Source: Stramonita haemastoma
Lineage: Eukaryota > Mollusca > Gastropoda > Neogastropoda > Muricidae
DNA: 27,500 nucleotides
Assembly: GCA_030674155.1 (NCBI GenBank)
Contig: CM060316.1
Coordinates: forward strand, 80,581,436 to 80,608,935
Direction: 5' to 3'
Made by a program: the position numbers and the translations under genes. Position 1 is the first letter of the stretch, and every line of letters begins with the position of its first letter. Below, piece after piece: positions 9,092-19,563 of the stretch. The notes beneath the pieces were generated by a model. That model was given only the letters and a program-made list of their open reading frames with translations. It was not told where the DNA came from and did not search any database.

Positions 9092-9781
9092 CTGAAACCA
9101 TTTTGAGCTTATACCAAAAATAGGACAGCATAAATATGAAAATGTTGGTACATAACAAAAGGTACTCCACTTAATATTTTACATGAAAAGAAAAATGCAG
9201 GATTGTTAGTCGTCTTTGTAATTCTTTACTCTGTTTTCAGTTACTGCTGCAGACTGCAAGACAAGGTGGACCACCAGCCTCTGGGATTACTTTTTCAAAA
9301 AGCACAAAGAGATGAGATTTTCCACATCTGGCCAGGCCGCCAGCAAAAAGAAAAAATGGCCCCTCTATAACTTTCTAGTTTTCGTGGTGCCTACCACTGC
9401 AACAGGTTCAATTAGTACAAATCTCCCCATTGATGATGAGGACAACTCATCTGGGTCCAATGACAAAGAACAGTCCCAGATCAGCAAGCCAAGCAGTGCA
9501 CTATATGCTACAATCACCACAGTTTGGCAACACGCACATTGCCCCGACAACGTAAGAAGTGGAAAGCTGCAACCCCTCCAGAAATCTCTGCAGTTGACAG
9601 AGATCTTTTCATACCCATCGATTTAAAAACAAGAAAGGGAAAGTGCATGGTACAGTCTTTTGTTTTTCATAATTTTTCTGAATTTCCTGACATAAATGTA
9701 CCATCACAGACAGACATTGGTGTGAAAAAAGGATTATCAATGGTAAATGGTAGTGACGTTTCTTACAAGATCTGGCACTGA

Positions 9782-9905
9782 TTGTGCGAAATAAACATAA
9801 TTGTTTGATTTCTTTCTTTTTGTGTCTGTAATTTTAATTATATTTTGGGATTTTGCCTTTTTCTTGTTTTGTGTTAGCTGTATGTCCATGTCCAAAATAA
9901 ACTGA
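9782..9905 (+). terminator. Possible 3' processing region of the Harbinger MADF gene
   Basis: The stretch is AT-rich with AATAAA at 9790-9795 and 9896-9901, downstream of both possible MADF stop codons. It is a plausible polyadenylation region, but the same hexamer is common by chance in AT-rich DNA. Confidence 0.4.
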
Positions 9906-11916
9906 GAAAGTGAAGCATGAGTTTAATCTTTTTTTGTCAAGTGAGGATGATTTTCAATTAGATTGTCACGAACCGACCCAGGTTCGAATCCTCACACCCC
10001 TTCACCACCCCACTTACACCTCTCCTGACCGCCTGGGTAAAGGACTAGCGCCCTGGACACGGAGGGAGAGGTGTGGTTTTAAGGGGGCTGACTGGAGGTC
10101 CTTTACCTCCACACTATTTTTTTTCCACCACCCCCCCCCCCCACACTTTAGTTTTTTTTTTATTGTGATTTAAACCCCTGAGCGCAGGCTAGCGTGTGCA
10201 TGGGGATTTTTATGTAACATGTTGTTGTGTAGCCATGCGTAAAACTCCCGAGTGACCGCGTACGAGGCGCCCGTGCGTGGCGGAGTTTCCGCCGAACCGG
10301 GATGAGAGCTCACCTGAGTTCAGGTGATAGCAGGCATATATTACCTGTCGTGATGCCACCCCGGCGACACTTTGTGCTCGGTAGCCAAGGTGCAGAGAGA
10401 AAGAACTCCTTGCCGACGCAGGAGTGGTGGTGCCGCGATCGTCACAAGACGATGATAACCACACGAGATGTCTGAGGTAGGTAGCGTGTGGCAGAAATCG
10501 AATTTATTTTATTTGGTTTAGACACTCGGAAGTGTCCAACATTTTTTTCAGGTGCATGCAACTTATTTGTTTGAATTATTTACTCATTCCGCCGACTGGA
10601 GTTGCACTGGGGTTTCGAACCCACGACTTCACCACTTTATGTTTTGGTTCCAATAGTTTCTTCTCTCGAACACTGCCTTCGTGGGGGAAGAGAGAAGGTA
10701 GATTTTTTCGGAACATGCAGATTCCTTTTGGTTCCAAGACTTTATTTTCAGCACTTCATTCTTTTGTTTCTTTTTATGATTCTGGGGTTTTCGAGCCGTC
10801 GCGGTGGGTTGAAACTGGAGGGGACCGCAGGTTCACCGGCGTCGCCTGATTTCGAGTACTGTCCCCAGTAATCCGTCCTGTTCCTCTGACTGTGGGAATA
10901 TATGTGCAGTCAGAGGTTATGTCGTGTTTATTTGTATGTCTGTGTGACAGCTGATTTGAAGTAATTGATAGTGGTAACCTCATAGAGGAGTTTATAATGG
11001 AAATTGTTGTGGATTGTTAAGGTGGGGGAAGGCAAGGGATGGAGGGAGGGGTTGACACTCATTATGTGACTAAATACTAATTCCTGCCACAGCTTGTTTG
11101 TGTGTGGGCAGGCGGCAGCAGGGGCCGTTTGTGTGTTGGGTAGACGGGACTGGATGTCGGGTGGGACAGGCCTCGGGTCTGGACAGTGTGTAGGGCAGAA
11201 CACCGCACACCCATCGTTCCAGCAGACCTCTCCGGGCCATCTTAGCAGAGAGGATGAGTGGAGCAAGGACCCTCCACAGCATGCTGCGAGCCTGAGCTGG
11301 ACACTGGCGTCCAACGCGTCCAGCGCCTCAGTGTCAGCACTGTGACATTTTCCAAAGTTGAGTGTCCCCCCCACGTTTCCGTCCTGATGCTTTTCCCCCC
11401 ATTGTGAACAGTCTGTGAGAGTGTGTGTGTGAGAGAGTATTATTTTCATTTATTTCTTTTTCTTGTTCATATATTTGTGTAGGGGGTTAGGGGCGTTAGG
11501 AAGGGCGGAGGGGGAAAAAGGGGCATGTTAGCTTAGAATTGTTTAAATGTGTATGAAAGTGAAAAAGCGTCTTGTTTGTAATGTTTTCTTGCCTTTTGAG
11601 TTGTGCTTTGGGAGACTGCTGTGACCGCCACCCCTTTTCCAGACGAATTTAAACGAGTTAGTTGCAGCAGAAAATCTAACCTCGTCCTTTTGGACGCTGG
11701 GGATTTTGTGTTGTGACATAGATCTATGCATCATTTTACTGTTTGTAACTTTGGTATAACTGTTTAAATCACGAACAGTGTTGAAGAAAAGCATTCTGAC
11801 ACAATCATGTGATGCTGACTCACCTCAGTGTCAAAACCAGTCGTTCATTGGGTGAAATCTGTTCACAAAAGCTGGTATGTTTTTTCTGCAGGTTTGCAGC
11901 ACACAGATCCAGCAAA
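9906..11916. other. No recognised gene; mixed GC-variable repeat-like sequence
   Basis: Two tRNA promoter-like B boxes are present: GGTTCGAATCC at about 9982 (+) and the complement of GGTTCGAAACC near 10612 (-). They could be heads of decayed SINEs, but no A box or tail could be placed. There are small perfect palindromes (TGGAGGT/ACCTCCA near 10096; CACCTGA/TCAGGTG near 10310), a C run near 10128-10142, and GC-rich sequence at 10180-10480. None of the open frames here shows a domain, a conserved motif or a believable splice pattern. I see nothing else that can be named. Confidence 0.5.
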
Positions 11917-12009
11917 TGAACGGATCAGTATGAACCCTTTTCTCACGCACGTAGGTCTTTTTCCGTCTGCAGGGCAAACGGGTGAACGTAGTTTACTATG
12001 GCCGCAGCC
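11917..12009 (+). mobile_element. Remnant MITE right ends (H5 and a GGCTACGGCC-type end)
   Basis: The stretch from about 11917 (GGATCAGTATGAACCC... CACGTAGGTCTTTTTCCGTCTGCAGGGCA) matches the subterminal right arm of the element ending at 14388. It runs into GTTTACTATGGCCGCAGCC (11991-12009), a right terminus of the second MITE family, which then touches TAA (12010-12012). The remainder is too short to define a full element. Confidence 0.6.
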
Positions 12010-12012
12010 TAA

Positions 12013-12539
12013 GGCTACGGCCATAGTAAACCCTAGTAAACCCGGTTGTTTTGACAGCGGTCTCTTTGACAGTAGAACAGATCCGTCAAAGGCCATAGTC
12101 AACCCTGCCGGTCTCTTTGTGACCATAGACTGTGAGTGACGCAAAAATGAGGCTGCCGCCGTGACCGCAAATCGACAGAAAATAGTTCCACTTAAAAAGT
12201 GTTTTTATGTAAAATCCCCCCCAAAAAAAACTTATCAAAACCAGTGGAATGTAATCGGGAAGGGTCAATTTACTAGTTTGTGTAGTCATAATTTTTGAAG
12301 CACCATAAATAAAGTTTTTCTTGATTATTTTCCTTTCCAGCGACTGGGCAAACCCACCTGTTGCTCGAACATCAAAACGATGGGTTAAAAAGAATGGCCG
12401 GGCTGGCTCTACTATGGCCTACTATGGCCACACACAGCCGTTTTCAGTGACGCCACAGAGTAATTCAGCGGGGCAGCATTTTTCACCTGGCTGGTCATTT
12501 TGACGGTGTCAAAATGCCAGGTTTACTATGGCGGCAGCC
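12013..12539 (+). mobile_element. MITE K1, 527 bp, TAA target duplication
   Basis: The left terminus is GGCTACGGCCATAGTAAAC (from 12013) and the right terminus is GTTTACTATGGCGGCAGCC (12521-12539). TAA lies directly on both sides (12010-12012 and 12540-12542). The three-base TWA duplication and GGC start fit a PIF/Harbinger-mobilised non-autonomous element. No coding capacity is seen. Confidence 0.75.
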
Positions 12540-12542
12540 TAA

Positions 12543-12969
12543 ACCCTAAACCCGGCATTTGACGCTGTCATTGCTGTCATTTGAGGACTGGGTGAAAAAT
12601 GCTGCCCAGCTGAATTACTCTGTGGCCTCACTGAAAACGGCTGTGCTGGCCATAGTAGAGCGGCTGGCCCGTTCTTTTAACACGTCGAAAGAACACGTCG
12701 ACGGAAAGAAAATAATCAAGAAAAACTTAAGTTATGGTGCTTCAAAAATTCTGACTACACAAACTAGTAAATTGACTCTTCCCGATTACATTCCAATGGT
12801 TTTGATAAAAGTTTGGGGGGGGGGGGGGGGGGATTTTACGTACCATATTCTCAGAAAGAGACAGGCCGGGTTGACTATGGCCGGGTTGACTATGGGGCTT
12901 TGACAGATCCTTCTACCGGCAAAGTCTCCGCAAAACACGGGACCGGCAGGGTTTACTATGGCCGTAGCC
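12543..12969 (-). mobile_element. MITE K2, inverted copy of K1
   Basis: This 427-bp stretch is a diverged reverse-complement copy of K1. Shared blocks include GTGAAAAATGCTGCCC, TGAATTACTCTGTGG, AATAATCAAGAAAAACTT and TTGACTCTTCCCGATTACATTCCA; the run of Gs at 12814-12831 mirrors the C run in K1. Its right end is GTTTACTATGGCCGTAGCC, followed by TTA (12970-12972). The left terminus is truncated. Together K1 and K2 form an inverted repeat of about 950 bp. Confidence 0.7.
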
Positions 12970-12972
12970 TTA

Positions 12973-13038
12973 GGGTACGTTCATACTAGTCGTGCAGACC
13001 GGAAAAAACCTGCCGATGTGGCACTCCCTTCCCATTTC
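12973..13038 (+). mobile_element. Solo left end of a Harbinger MITE (H3)
   Basis: GGGTACGTTCATACTAGTC follows TTA directly and continues with a GTGGCACTCCCTTCCCATTTC block known from the inner arms of the larger copies. The intact element H4 is inserted at a TTA within it. Confidence 0.6.
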
Positions 13039-13369
13039 TTAGGCTACGTTCATACTAGTCGGGGCGTTTGTTGTATGGATGGAAAAACGTAGGTGCTGTG
13101 AGAAAAAGCTTCATACTGATCCCTTCCTTTTCCCTTGGTGTCTTGTAAAATCAAAGCGCTAAAGAGGCGGCAAAAAATAATTTTGTGGTGGTGGTGGAGG
13201 AAAAAGAACATGAAGCGGAGGAGATATTCTCCTCGTTTTTCTGTGCATCCAATCAACAAATCGGGAAATGTGCATGGAGAATATCACTTTAATGCCTGAG
13301 CTTCTTGCAAAAAAAAGGGAAAAAAGCAATGTTGAATTTTTTTGCAGATAAAATGTTTCAATTGGATTG

Positions 13370-13475
13370 GTCCATGCTGCATGTACCATTTGACTGTTGC
13401 AATGACTTTTGTCCATTTTGTTCCAAAGGAACATTCTCATCTTCACTGTGGCAATCAGTTTGTCCTTGTCCATCT
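13370..13475 (-). pseudogene. MADF exon 1 fragment in H4 left arm
   Basis: The - strand frame starts near 13473 and reads MDKDKLIATVKMRMFLW, followed by QMVHAAWTN, as in the exon 1 at 7356-7478. After AAWTN the similarity ends and the frame runs into MITE arm sequence. This copy lacks the one-base loss seen at 7378, so it is a better guide to the ancestral exon. No exon 2 is nearby. Confidence 0.7.
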
Positions 13476-13964
13476 TTAAGTACTAAAATGACAAGTCTGA
13501 AATTGCAGGCACCTGTTAGTATGATGGACAGCATTTCAAGTGATAAAAAGGAATGTAGTGTCACATCCATACGTTTTTTTTCGTCTGCACAGACAATAGA
13601 AGTGTGGCATGCAGGCACGGCTTTTTTGCTGGATGAAATTGGACTGTGTGTCTGTGGAGGTATGAACACCTTGCCTTCTATAACTAAGAAATGGGGAGTG
13701 ACACCCGCACGTTTGGTTTTTTTTTTTCTCGTCCGCACGACAAACGCCTACCCTTAGTTATAGAAGGAAAGGTGTTCATACCTCCACAGACACGAACATC
13801 CGATTTCATCCCGCAAAAAGCCGTGTGTTCATGCCACACTTCTATGTCTGTGCCCACCGGGAAAAAAACGTGTGGATGTGACACTCCCTATCTATCACTT
13901 GAAATGCTGTCCCTGTTCATACTAACACGTGGGTGCAAGTTCAGACTTGTCATTTTAGTACTTA

Positions 13965-14075
13965 AAGACAAACTAATTGCGGCAGTGAAGATGAGAATGT
14001 TCCTTTGGGACAAAAGGACAAAAATCAGTGCAACAGCCAAATGGTACATGCAGTGTGGGACCAATTCAATTCAAA
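13965..14075 (+). pseudogene. MADF exon 1 fragment in H4 right arm
   Basis: This is the inverted counterpart of the left-arm copy. The + strand carries the block encoding VKMRMFLWDK, then a diverged region and a GTACATGCAGTGTGGGACCAA segment. The initiating ATG region is altered (CTTAAAGACAAA). It is non-coding in its present form. Confidence 0.6.
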
Positions 14076-14391
14076 CATTTTCTTCTCTCAAAAACAGAAA
14101 TTCAACTTTTTTTCTCTTTTTTTTTGCAAGAAGCTCAGGCATTAAATAATATTTTTCATGCACATTTCCTGATTTGTTTGATTGGATGCACAGAAAAGGA
14201 CGAGATATTCTCCCCTTCATGTTCTTTTTCCTCCACCACCACCACAAAATAAGTTTATGCCGCCTCTTTAGTGCCATGTTTTTTACAAGACACAGGGAAA
14301 AGGAAGGGATCAGTATGAACGCCTTTTCTCAGCACGTAGGTCTTTTTTCCATCCGCACCACAACGCGTAGACTAGTATGAACATAGCCTTA

Positions 14392-15154
14392 AAGAAAACA
14401 AAAAGAGTTTAGAAAAGCAGGCCAGTGACGTCAATGCTAGTGAGGTTGGATCTGGATCAAAAAGAACAAAAAATGTTTCGCCCTGGGAAAATAGATCTGG
14501 CAGCCAGTAGGCCTAGCGATCTTCCAGTAGTCATTCTTCTCCAGGACTCCATTACAAATGGAGTGAATGATCCCCGATTAGGTCACTCATATGGTTTTAC
14601 ACCTTATCTGGAAAGGCCCATACAATCAAGGATCTGCCACAGGTACTGCAATCAGCTCTCTCTGACCATGAAAAGCCTGTGGATGGTATTGTTATTCACT
14701 GCCGAATAAATGACATTAAATGTTCAGAGCTGCAAGTAGCCAGTAAAAACCTAGCAAAAACATTGCTTGTGAACACCCAAAAGCAAGGATTGTGGTCAGC
14801 AAAATTGCACCAGTAAAGGATTCACAGCTTGATTCTAAATGGAAAATTTTTATTGCATTTTTTAGTTCTGAGCTACTTAGCTTCAAATCTGTCTCCTGTG
14901 TAGGTCACTCAAACCTGCATACAGACTCCAGAACTCTGAAGGATGGTCTACACCCCACCAGGAGAGGGTCCAGCGTGCTGGCTGCCAACATTGTCAGACA
15001 CGTCCGCCAACTCTTCTGGGAAAAGCCAAGAAGACCCTTCAGGTTCAACAGACAACAGCCGCCCATGAATTATCAAAGAAATGCTGTGCTCCCACCATTC
15101 ATTAGAAACACAGGTCCACCGTGGAATCTCTATGATGTTTTAAGAGACTTTTAA
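14392..15154 (+). pseudogene. LINE C ORF1: SGNH/GDSL hydrolase-like domain, broken
   Basis: Pieces of an SGNH hydrolase fold can be followed: VVILLQDSITNGVNDPRLGHSYGF (block I, with Gln where GDS is usual but the Ser kept), then GIVIHCRINDIKC (the GxND-like block), then VSKIAPVKDSQLD, and finally DGLHPTRRGSSVLAANIVRHVRQLF, which holds the Asp-x-x-His pair. At least two frame changes (near 14620 and 14785) break it. The start is lost at the MITE boundary. Esterase-type ORF1 proteins are known from CR1-like LINEs; their role in retrotransposition is not well defined. The stop at 15152-15154 is followed by 277 non-coding bases before ORF2. Confidence 0.72.
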
Positions 15155-15431
15155 CTCTAAAGGAAGGTCAGAGCCTAAGAATATGTAGATTTGCGATCAG
15201 TTTCAGAACTATCGTGACTGACTGTTCTCTTGCCTATTGTAAAAAAAAACCCCACGAATTGTAGCTAGCTTTCTTGCATTTTTTCCATGATTCATTGTAT
15301 GGTATTATTTTTTACCTACTTCATCTTTATTCTGAGGAGTATTTTTATTTATTTATTTATTTTTATTATTCGGTCTCTGTACATATTATTGTAACAAAAG
15401 ATAACTTCTGACTTATTCTTATATCTTAAGG

Positions 15432-18400
15432 ATGGTGAAAACTTGTCCCTTCAAAATTTTGCAGTGGAACTGCAGATCTGTGACAACAAATTTGCCATAT
15501 CTTATTCAGCATCTTGCATCGTTCAGATCTGAGGTTCTAGTCTTACAGTCTTTAAACATTTCCAGAGACCGGCTACCCAATCTTAAAAACTACTATTATC
15601 CACCAATCCATGAACTTGTCGCAAATGATGCTGAAAAGATATGGGCTGCCATTTATGTGCATAAAAGAGTTGAACATAACGTATGTACTTCACCAGTGCC
15701 ATCTAATGTATCAAATCTGCACTCGTGTGCAGCATGCGTAAGAATGAGCAAATCTTTGAATCTAAACATAGTTTTCGTATAATTGCCTAAAGGCCGAAAT
15801 GACAGTTATACAGAATGGTTGCCTAGTTTGCCAGATTCTAGTAAGAAATGGTTAATATGTGGGGGGTTTAATGAACACTCCCCCTTCTGGGATAAAAACT
15901 GCACATCAGTAACCAGTAATAGATTTATTGAAAACATTATTGATTCTTGTCTTTTTATGCTTAATGATGGTAATATTACGCGAATTCCAGATGTCTCGAA
16001 CCAAAGACCTAGCGCTTTACATCTCTTTCATTTCTTCATCTCTTGTCCCTAAGTGTAGCTGGGAAATAGAATGTGATACATTGGGAAGTGATCATTTTCC
16101 AATTGCTATCACACTAAATGATAATTCTCTACAATGTTATCCCAAAGTACAATTATCGTTATGCGGACTGGAAAACGTTGAAAGATATTCTGACACAGAT
16201 TAATATCGAAGGTATAAAAAGTAATAATATTGATGTTTTTTATGCAAAATTTAAAGATTGTATATTACAAGCAGCTGATAACTATTCTTAAATATTCCCC
16301 CATAAAGTCCAAAAAGCACTCTGGAAATATATGGTGGAATTCTATTTGTCAAAAAGCTGTGAATGACAAAAAAAATTGCATGTAAAGCATATCTAAAACA
16401 CAAAACGCCAGAAAGTCATTATCTTATGAAAAAAGCAAAGTCCCATTGTGACACAACTACTGAACAAAGCAAACGCCAATTTTGGTCTACTTTTTGCTTA
16501 CAAGAAGTTTACAGGCATAACATCTGCATACGGTATGGAATGAATTCAAAGATATGAAAAGTGGGATAAGGCTTCCTAACTGTCCCATTAAAATTCAAGA
16601 CAAGGAACTTCCAACTAATTCAGAGAAAGCTGATACTTTCATCGAAATGTTTACAGACACAATGAGTGATAAAAGTCTTTCAGAAAAATGCAAAACATAC
16701 AGAGAAAAAGAAGTACAAAAAGAAATGTGTAAAGATCCTGTCGGAGATAATAGTCTTTATGTCAATGCTCCCCTTACGCTGCAAGAGCTAAAAGATGCTA
16801 TCCTAGCTCTTGGGACAAAAAGAACTTCGGTTGGTATAGATGTTGTTTCAAATGAATTATTAAAACAGCTGCCAGAAAAATGGCTAATGTTATTGCTTGA
16901 TATATTCCAGAGCAGCTGATCTCAAGGAGTGATTCCACCCATTTGGAAACATTCCATTTTAGTACCAGTCCCAAAGCAGGGTAAACCTAAAAGGGATAAA
17001 AACAGCTACAGACCAATTGCGTTAACCTCACACACAGGAAAACTTCTAGAAAAAATTATTCTTAACCGACTTATACATTACTGCCATAAAAACCAAATAA
17101 TCCCTCTTAGCCAAGTAGGTTTTGGAAAGGCAGATCCACAGCAGATCATCTGATAAAGCTCAGCACACAGATTAAACATCAATTTGCACTTAGGAAAAAT
17201 GTGGCGCTCCACCATGAAATGAGTCCCTTAGCACATTATCCAATTTTGCGCTAGGAGCCTTTAAAGGCAGGTGGAGGTCAAGTTGTTAATTTTGTGATTT
17301 TGATTGATTATTAAACTAGATCTGTTTATTTATCTTATAATGAAATATCAAGGTATACTTTTTATTCCTTTTGCTTTTAAATGTGTTTTGAAAATACAAA
17401 AGCACTCATTCTGACAACCTGTTACTAAAATGAACTTGCCCCTTTCTCATTTTGTCACATCCTGCAGTCTATCATTTCAGTTTGTAATAATGTTGCACAG
17501 AATAGTCTGATTTTCAATCTGTTTTTTGTGTTTGATAGCCACTTTATTGAACATTAATAACATGTCAATAACTAAAAAATGACCTCATGTGCACTCCATC
17601 TCATTATGTGGTGGAGCGTCACAAATACTTTTTGGTTATAAAGAAAGTGAATGATCAGGCCTGGCCTGGTAGAACGAATACTGTTTAAGCTAAAATCTAT
17701 TGGTCTGTCTGGAAATATCTATTATTATTATGTTAAAGCATTTCTCTCAGAAAGATGAATGCAGTCCAAAGTTGGAAATTCGTATTCTAGTTTAAGATTC
17801 CCAACTATGGGTATTCCACAGGGATCCGTCATTGCACCACATCTTTTCAATATTCTCCTATATGATCTTCCTAAGTGTTTCTCAAGTAATGCCACCCATG
17901 TCCAATATACTGATATTTGTATGTGGATGAATGTCACAATGAAAAAGAGAACACCAAAGAGACATTTAAATTATTTGAAAAATATGTATCAAATTGAGCT
18001 AAATAGACTTAATGACTACATCTTTGAGAATGGTCTATCGCTATCTCCTGAAAAGACCAATCTCGTACTTTTTAATAATGGTGCTAACCCACCAGTTTTA
18101 CCTGTTTTCCATATAGATTGAAAAGTTCTGGATTATAAAACTATGGTGAAGTTTATAGGGGTATATTTCACATCTAAATTAATTTGGAATTATCACATCG
18201 AATATTTAATTACTAAAGCCAGGAAAAGTCTAAACTTTCTTAAAGTTATCAGTAAACAAGTGTGGGCGTATGATGTAGCTGTATTAAAACATCTGGCGTT
18301 ATCTTTAGTACGTTCCAGACTCATTTATGGCCAGGAAGCTTTTTATAGTGCTCCAAAGTATTTACAACAGAAAATGAGAAGATTAGACTGTAAGGCTCTT

Positions 18401-19563
18401 TGATTAGCTCTGGGGGTGCCTTTTCACGCATCAACCATGGGTACTTATAAAGAGATAGATATTTTGCCATTAGACAATTCTCGACAACTGGCTTTGGCTA
18501 AATATATCCTACTGTGTTCAAAACAAGAAAGAAATGTGAACACTGAGATTACTACAAGATCTGATGTCAACTTTCCAGAAAGATCACATTCTATTCGTTC
18601 TCTTACCACTATTAGAACACATACTTCTGAATTATTTAACAAGGCAAAAATATGCCCTTCAAAAATAAATAAATCAAAGATTAATTTTTCTTCTTGCCCG
18701 CCATGGGAGCTTAAGAGAGCTAATTTTGACATAAACTATTCCTCTCTGACCAAAAAAGATAATGAAAATCTGCTTAGTGCATCAGTAAAAGAATATATTC
18801 AGACTACATATCCGGAACATCTAAAAATATACACAGATGGTTTCCTTTTAAACAGTGATGAGGCTGGTGCAGCTTTTGTTATCCCATCTCTAAAAGTGGA
18901 GAGATCATTCTATATTGGGAAAAATCGATCTATATTCACAGCTGAATTGTCTGCTATTGCAATGGCCTTATATCATCTTCTAGATTTTCCAAGGAACATT
19001 TTTCAGATGCTTTTCTGTGTTGACTCCAAGTCAGTTTTACTTGCTTAAAAAAAATTCAGTTCAAAAGTGAGACAGGAGCTCATAGTTGAGATTTGTCATC
19101 TGATTCGTTTTCTGATGTTCTGGGACACCAGTATTACTTTCTGCTGGATTCCCTCTTATTGTGGTATCTACTTCAATGAAAAAGTTGACAGAATGGCATA
19201 ATGTGGAGCAAAGCATGACAATGGGTCATACAGCATAGATGTTCCTTTGTCGGCCCCTGAAGGCTATAGCATGTTACAAAAATGCATGCTGGAAACACTT
19301 TAAAAAGAAAATACAAGATATTGGTCTTTGTTGGAATGATGATAAAACTCATTTATTATCTTTTGATAATATTAAATGCCGTAGCTCTCTTGAATATAGA
19401 AATGTTGCATCTCTTATCTACAGGTTTAAGCTCAATGCTTATAGATCTAAATTTTCAAAAACAGCAACATGTATCTGGCGAAACTATTACTAATGCTCAT
19501 ATTCTTTTTCAATGTCAAGATCTAAAAACCATTTTGCCTGTCTTCCCAGTCTGTTGCCTATAG
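15432..19563 (+). pseudogene. LINE C ORF2: APE, reverse transcriptase, RNase H, decayed
   Basis: The ATG at 15432 opens with the endonuclease start ILQWNCRS. GGFNEHSPFWD replaces the expected GDFN (Asp lost), and GSDHFPI is kept near 16086. RT pieces follow: KRTSVGIDVVSNELLKQLP, SYRPIALTSHTGKLLEK, the MITE gap (17201-17622), a decayed motif A before NDQAWP, MGIPQGSVIAPHLFN, and YTDIC in place of the Tyr-x-Asp-Asp box, which has lost an Asp codon. RNase H follows: IYTDGF (Asp), FTAELSAI (Glu), CVDSKSVLLA (Asp), and WIPSYCGI, where Tyr replaces the usual His. A C-terminal HILFQC remnant of a Cys/His motif lies near 19496. Several stops and frame changes are present, so this copy is dead. Confidence 0.82.
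17201..17622. mobile_element. MITE with GTGRCGCTCCACC ends inside LINE C
   Basis: The ends GTGGCGCTCCACCATGAAAT... (from 17201) and ...ATGTGGTGGAGCGTCAC (to 17622) are inverted repeats, 19 of 23 positions matching. AAAT flanks both sides (17197-17200 and 17623-17626) and could be a target duplication. Removing it brings together the RT sequence before motif A (LIKLSTQIKHQFALRKN) and the decayed motif A. No coding capacity is seen; the superfamily is not assigned. Confidence 0.75.

Larger units (their letters stand above)
7356..9626 (+). pseudogene. Harbinger accessory protein, MADF-type DNA-binding domain, two exons
   Basis: Exon 1 (ATG 7356 to 7478) encodes the first MADF helix (RMFLWDK, AAWTNIAMEVGGG) and ends at a strong donor GTAAGT (7479-7484). 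Exon 2 starts at 9241 after the acceptor TTTTCAG and continues in matching phase with VTAADCKTRWTT, then DYFFKKHKEM and KKKKWPLYNFL, the remaining conserved Trp/aromatic positions of a MADF domain. Such proteins accompany PIF/Harbinger transposases, bind the element ends and help nuclear import. Damage: one base is missing near 7378 compared with the copies at 13475 (- strand) and 13970, and the frame appears to change again near 9520, so the C-terminus (9626 or 9781) is uncertain. The 1.76-kb intron holds the transposase gene on the other strand. The splice sites are inferred from the sequence alone. Confidence 0.72.
6936..9905 (+). mobile_element. Decayed autonomous-like PIF/Harbinger element (H2)
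   Basis: This region holds both proteins expected of a PIF/Harbinger transposon: a MADF/Myb-like DNA-binding protein on the + strand in two exons (7356-7478 and 9241 onward) and a DDE transposase on the - strand (8201-9091). The upstream part (6971-7355) matches the inner arms of the MITE at 13042-14388. Polyadenylation-like AATAAA sites lie at 9790 and 9896. I see no right terminal inverted repeat, so the right boundary is uncertain and the element is probably truncated. A 395-bp palindromic element sits in the intron. Confidence 0.7.
13042..14388. mobile_element. Inverted-dimer Harbinger MITE (H4), 1347 bp, TTA target duplication
   Basis: The terminal inverted repeats are GGCTACGTTCATACTAGTC (13042-13060) and GACTAGTATGAACATAGCC (14370-14388). 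TTA lies on both sides (13039-13041 and 14389-14391), the target preference of PIF/Harbinger. The two halves (13042 to about 13735 and about 13745 to 14388) are inverted copies of each other with almost no spacer. Each half carries a fragment of the MADF exon 1: on the - strand at about 13370-13475 and on the + strand at about 13965-14070. The centre resembles a vestigial terminus (CGTCCGCACGACAAACGCC). It has no transposase and must depend on a partner such as the one at 8201-9091. Confidence 0.85.

Noticed and set aside
11094..11345. An 83-codon frame on the + strand, and an overlapping 173-codon frame on the - strand (10928-11449)
   Set aside because: Neither shows a recognisable motif, splice sites or homology to anything in the window.
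12530..12556. CCCTAAACCC resembling a telomere repeat
   Set aside because: It is a single occurrence that arises from the AAACCC ends of the K-type MITEs.
13305..13757. A 150-codon frame on the + strand in H4
   Set aside because: It runs antisense to the MADF exon fragment and through MITE arm sequence; the open length comes from the inverted-repeat composition.
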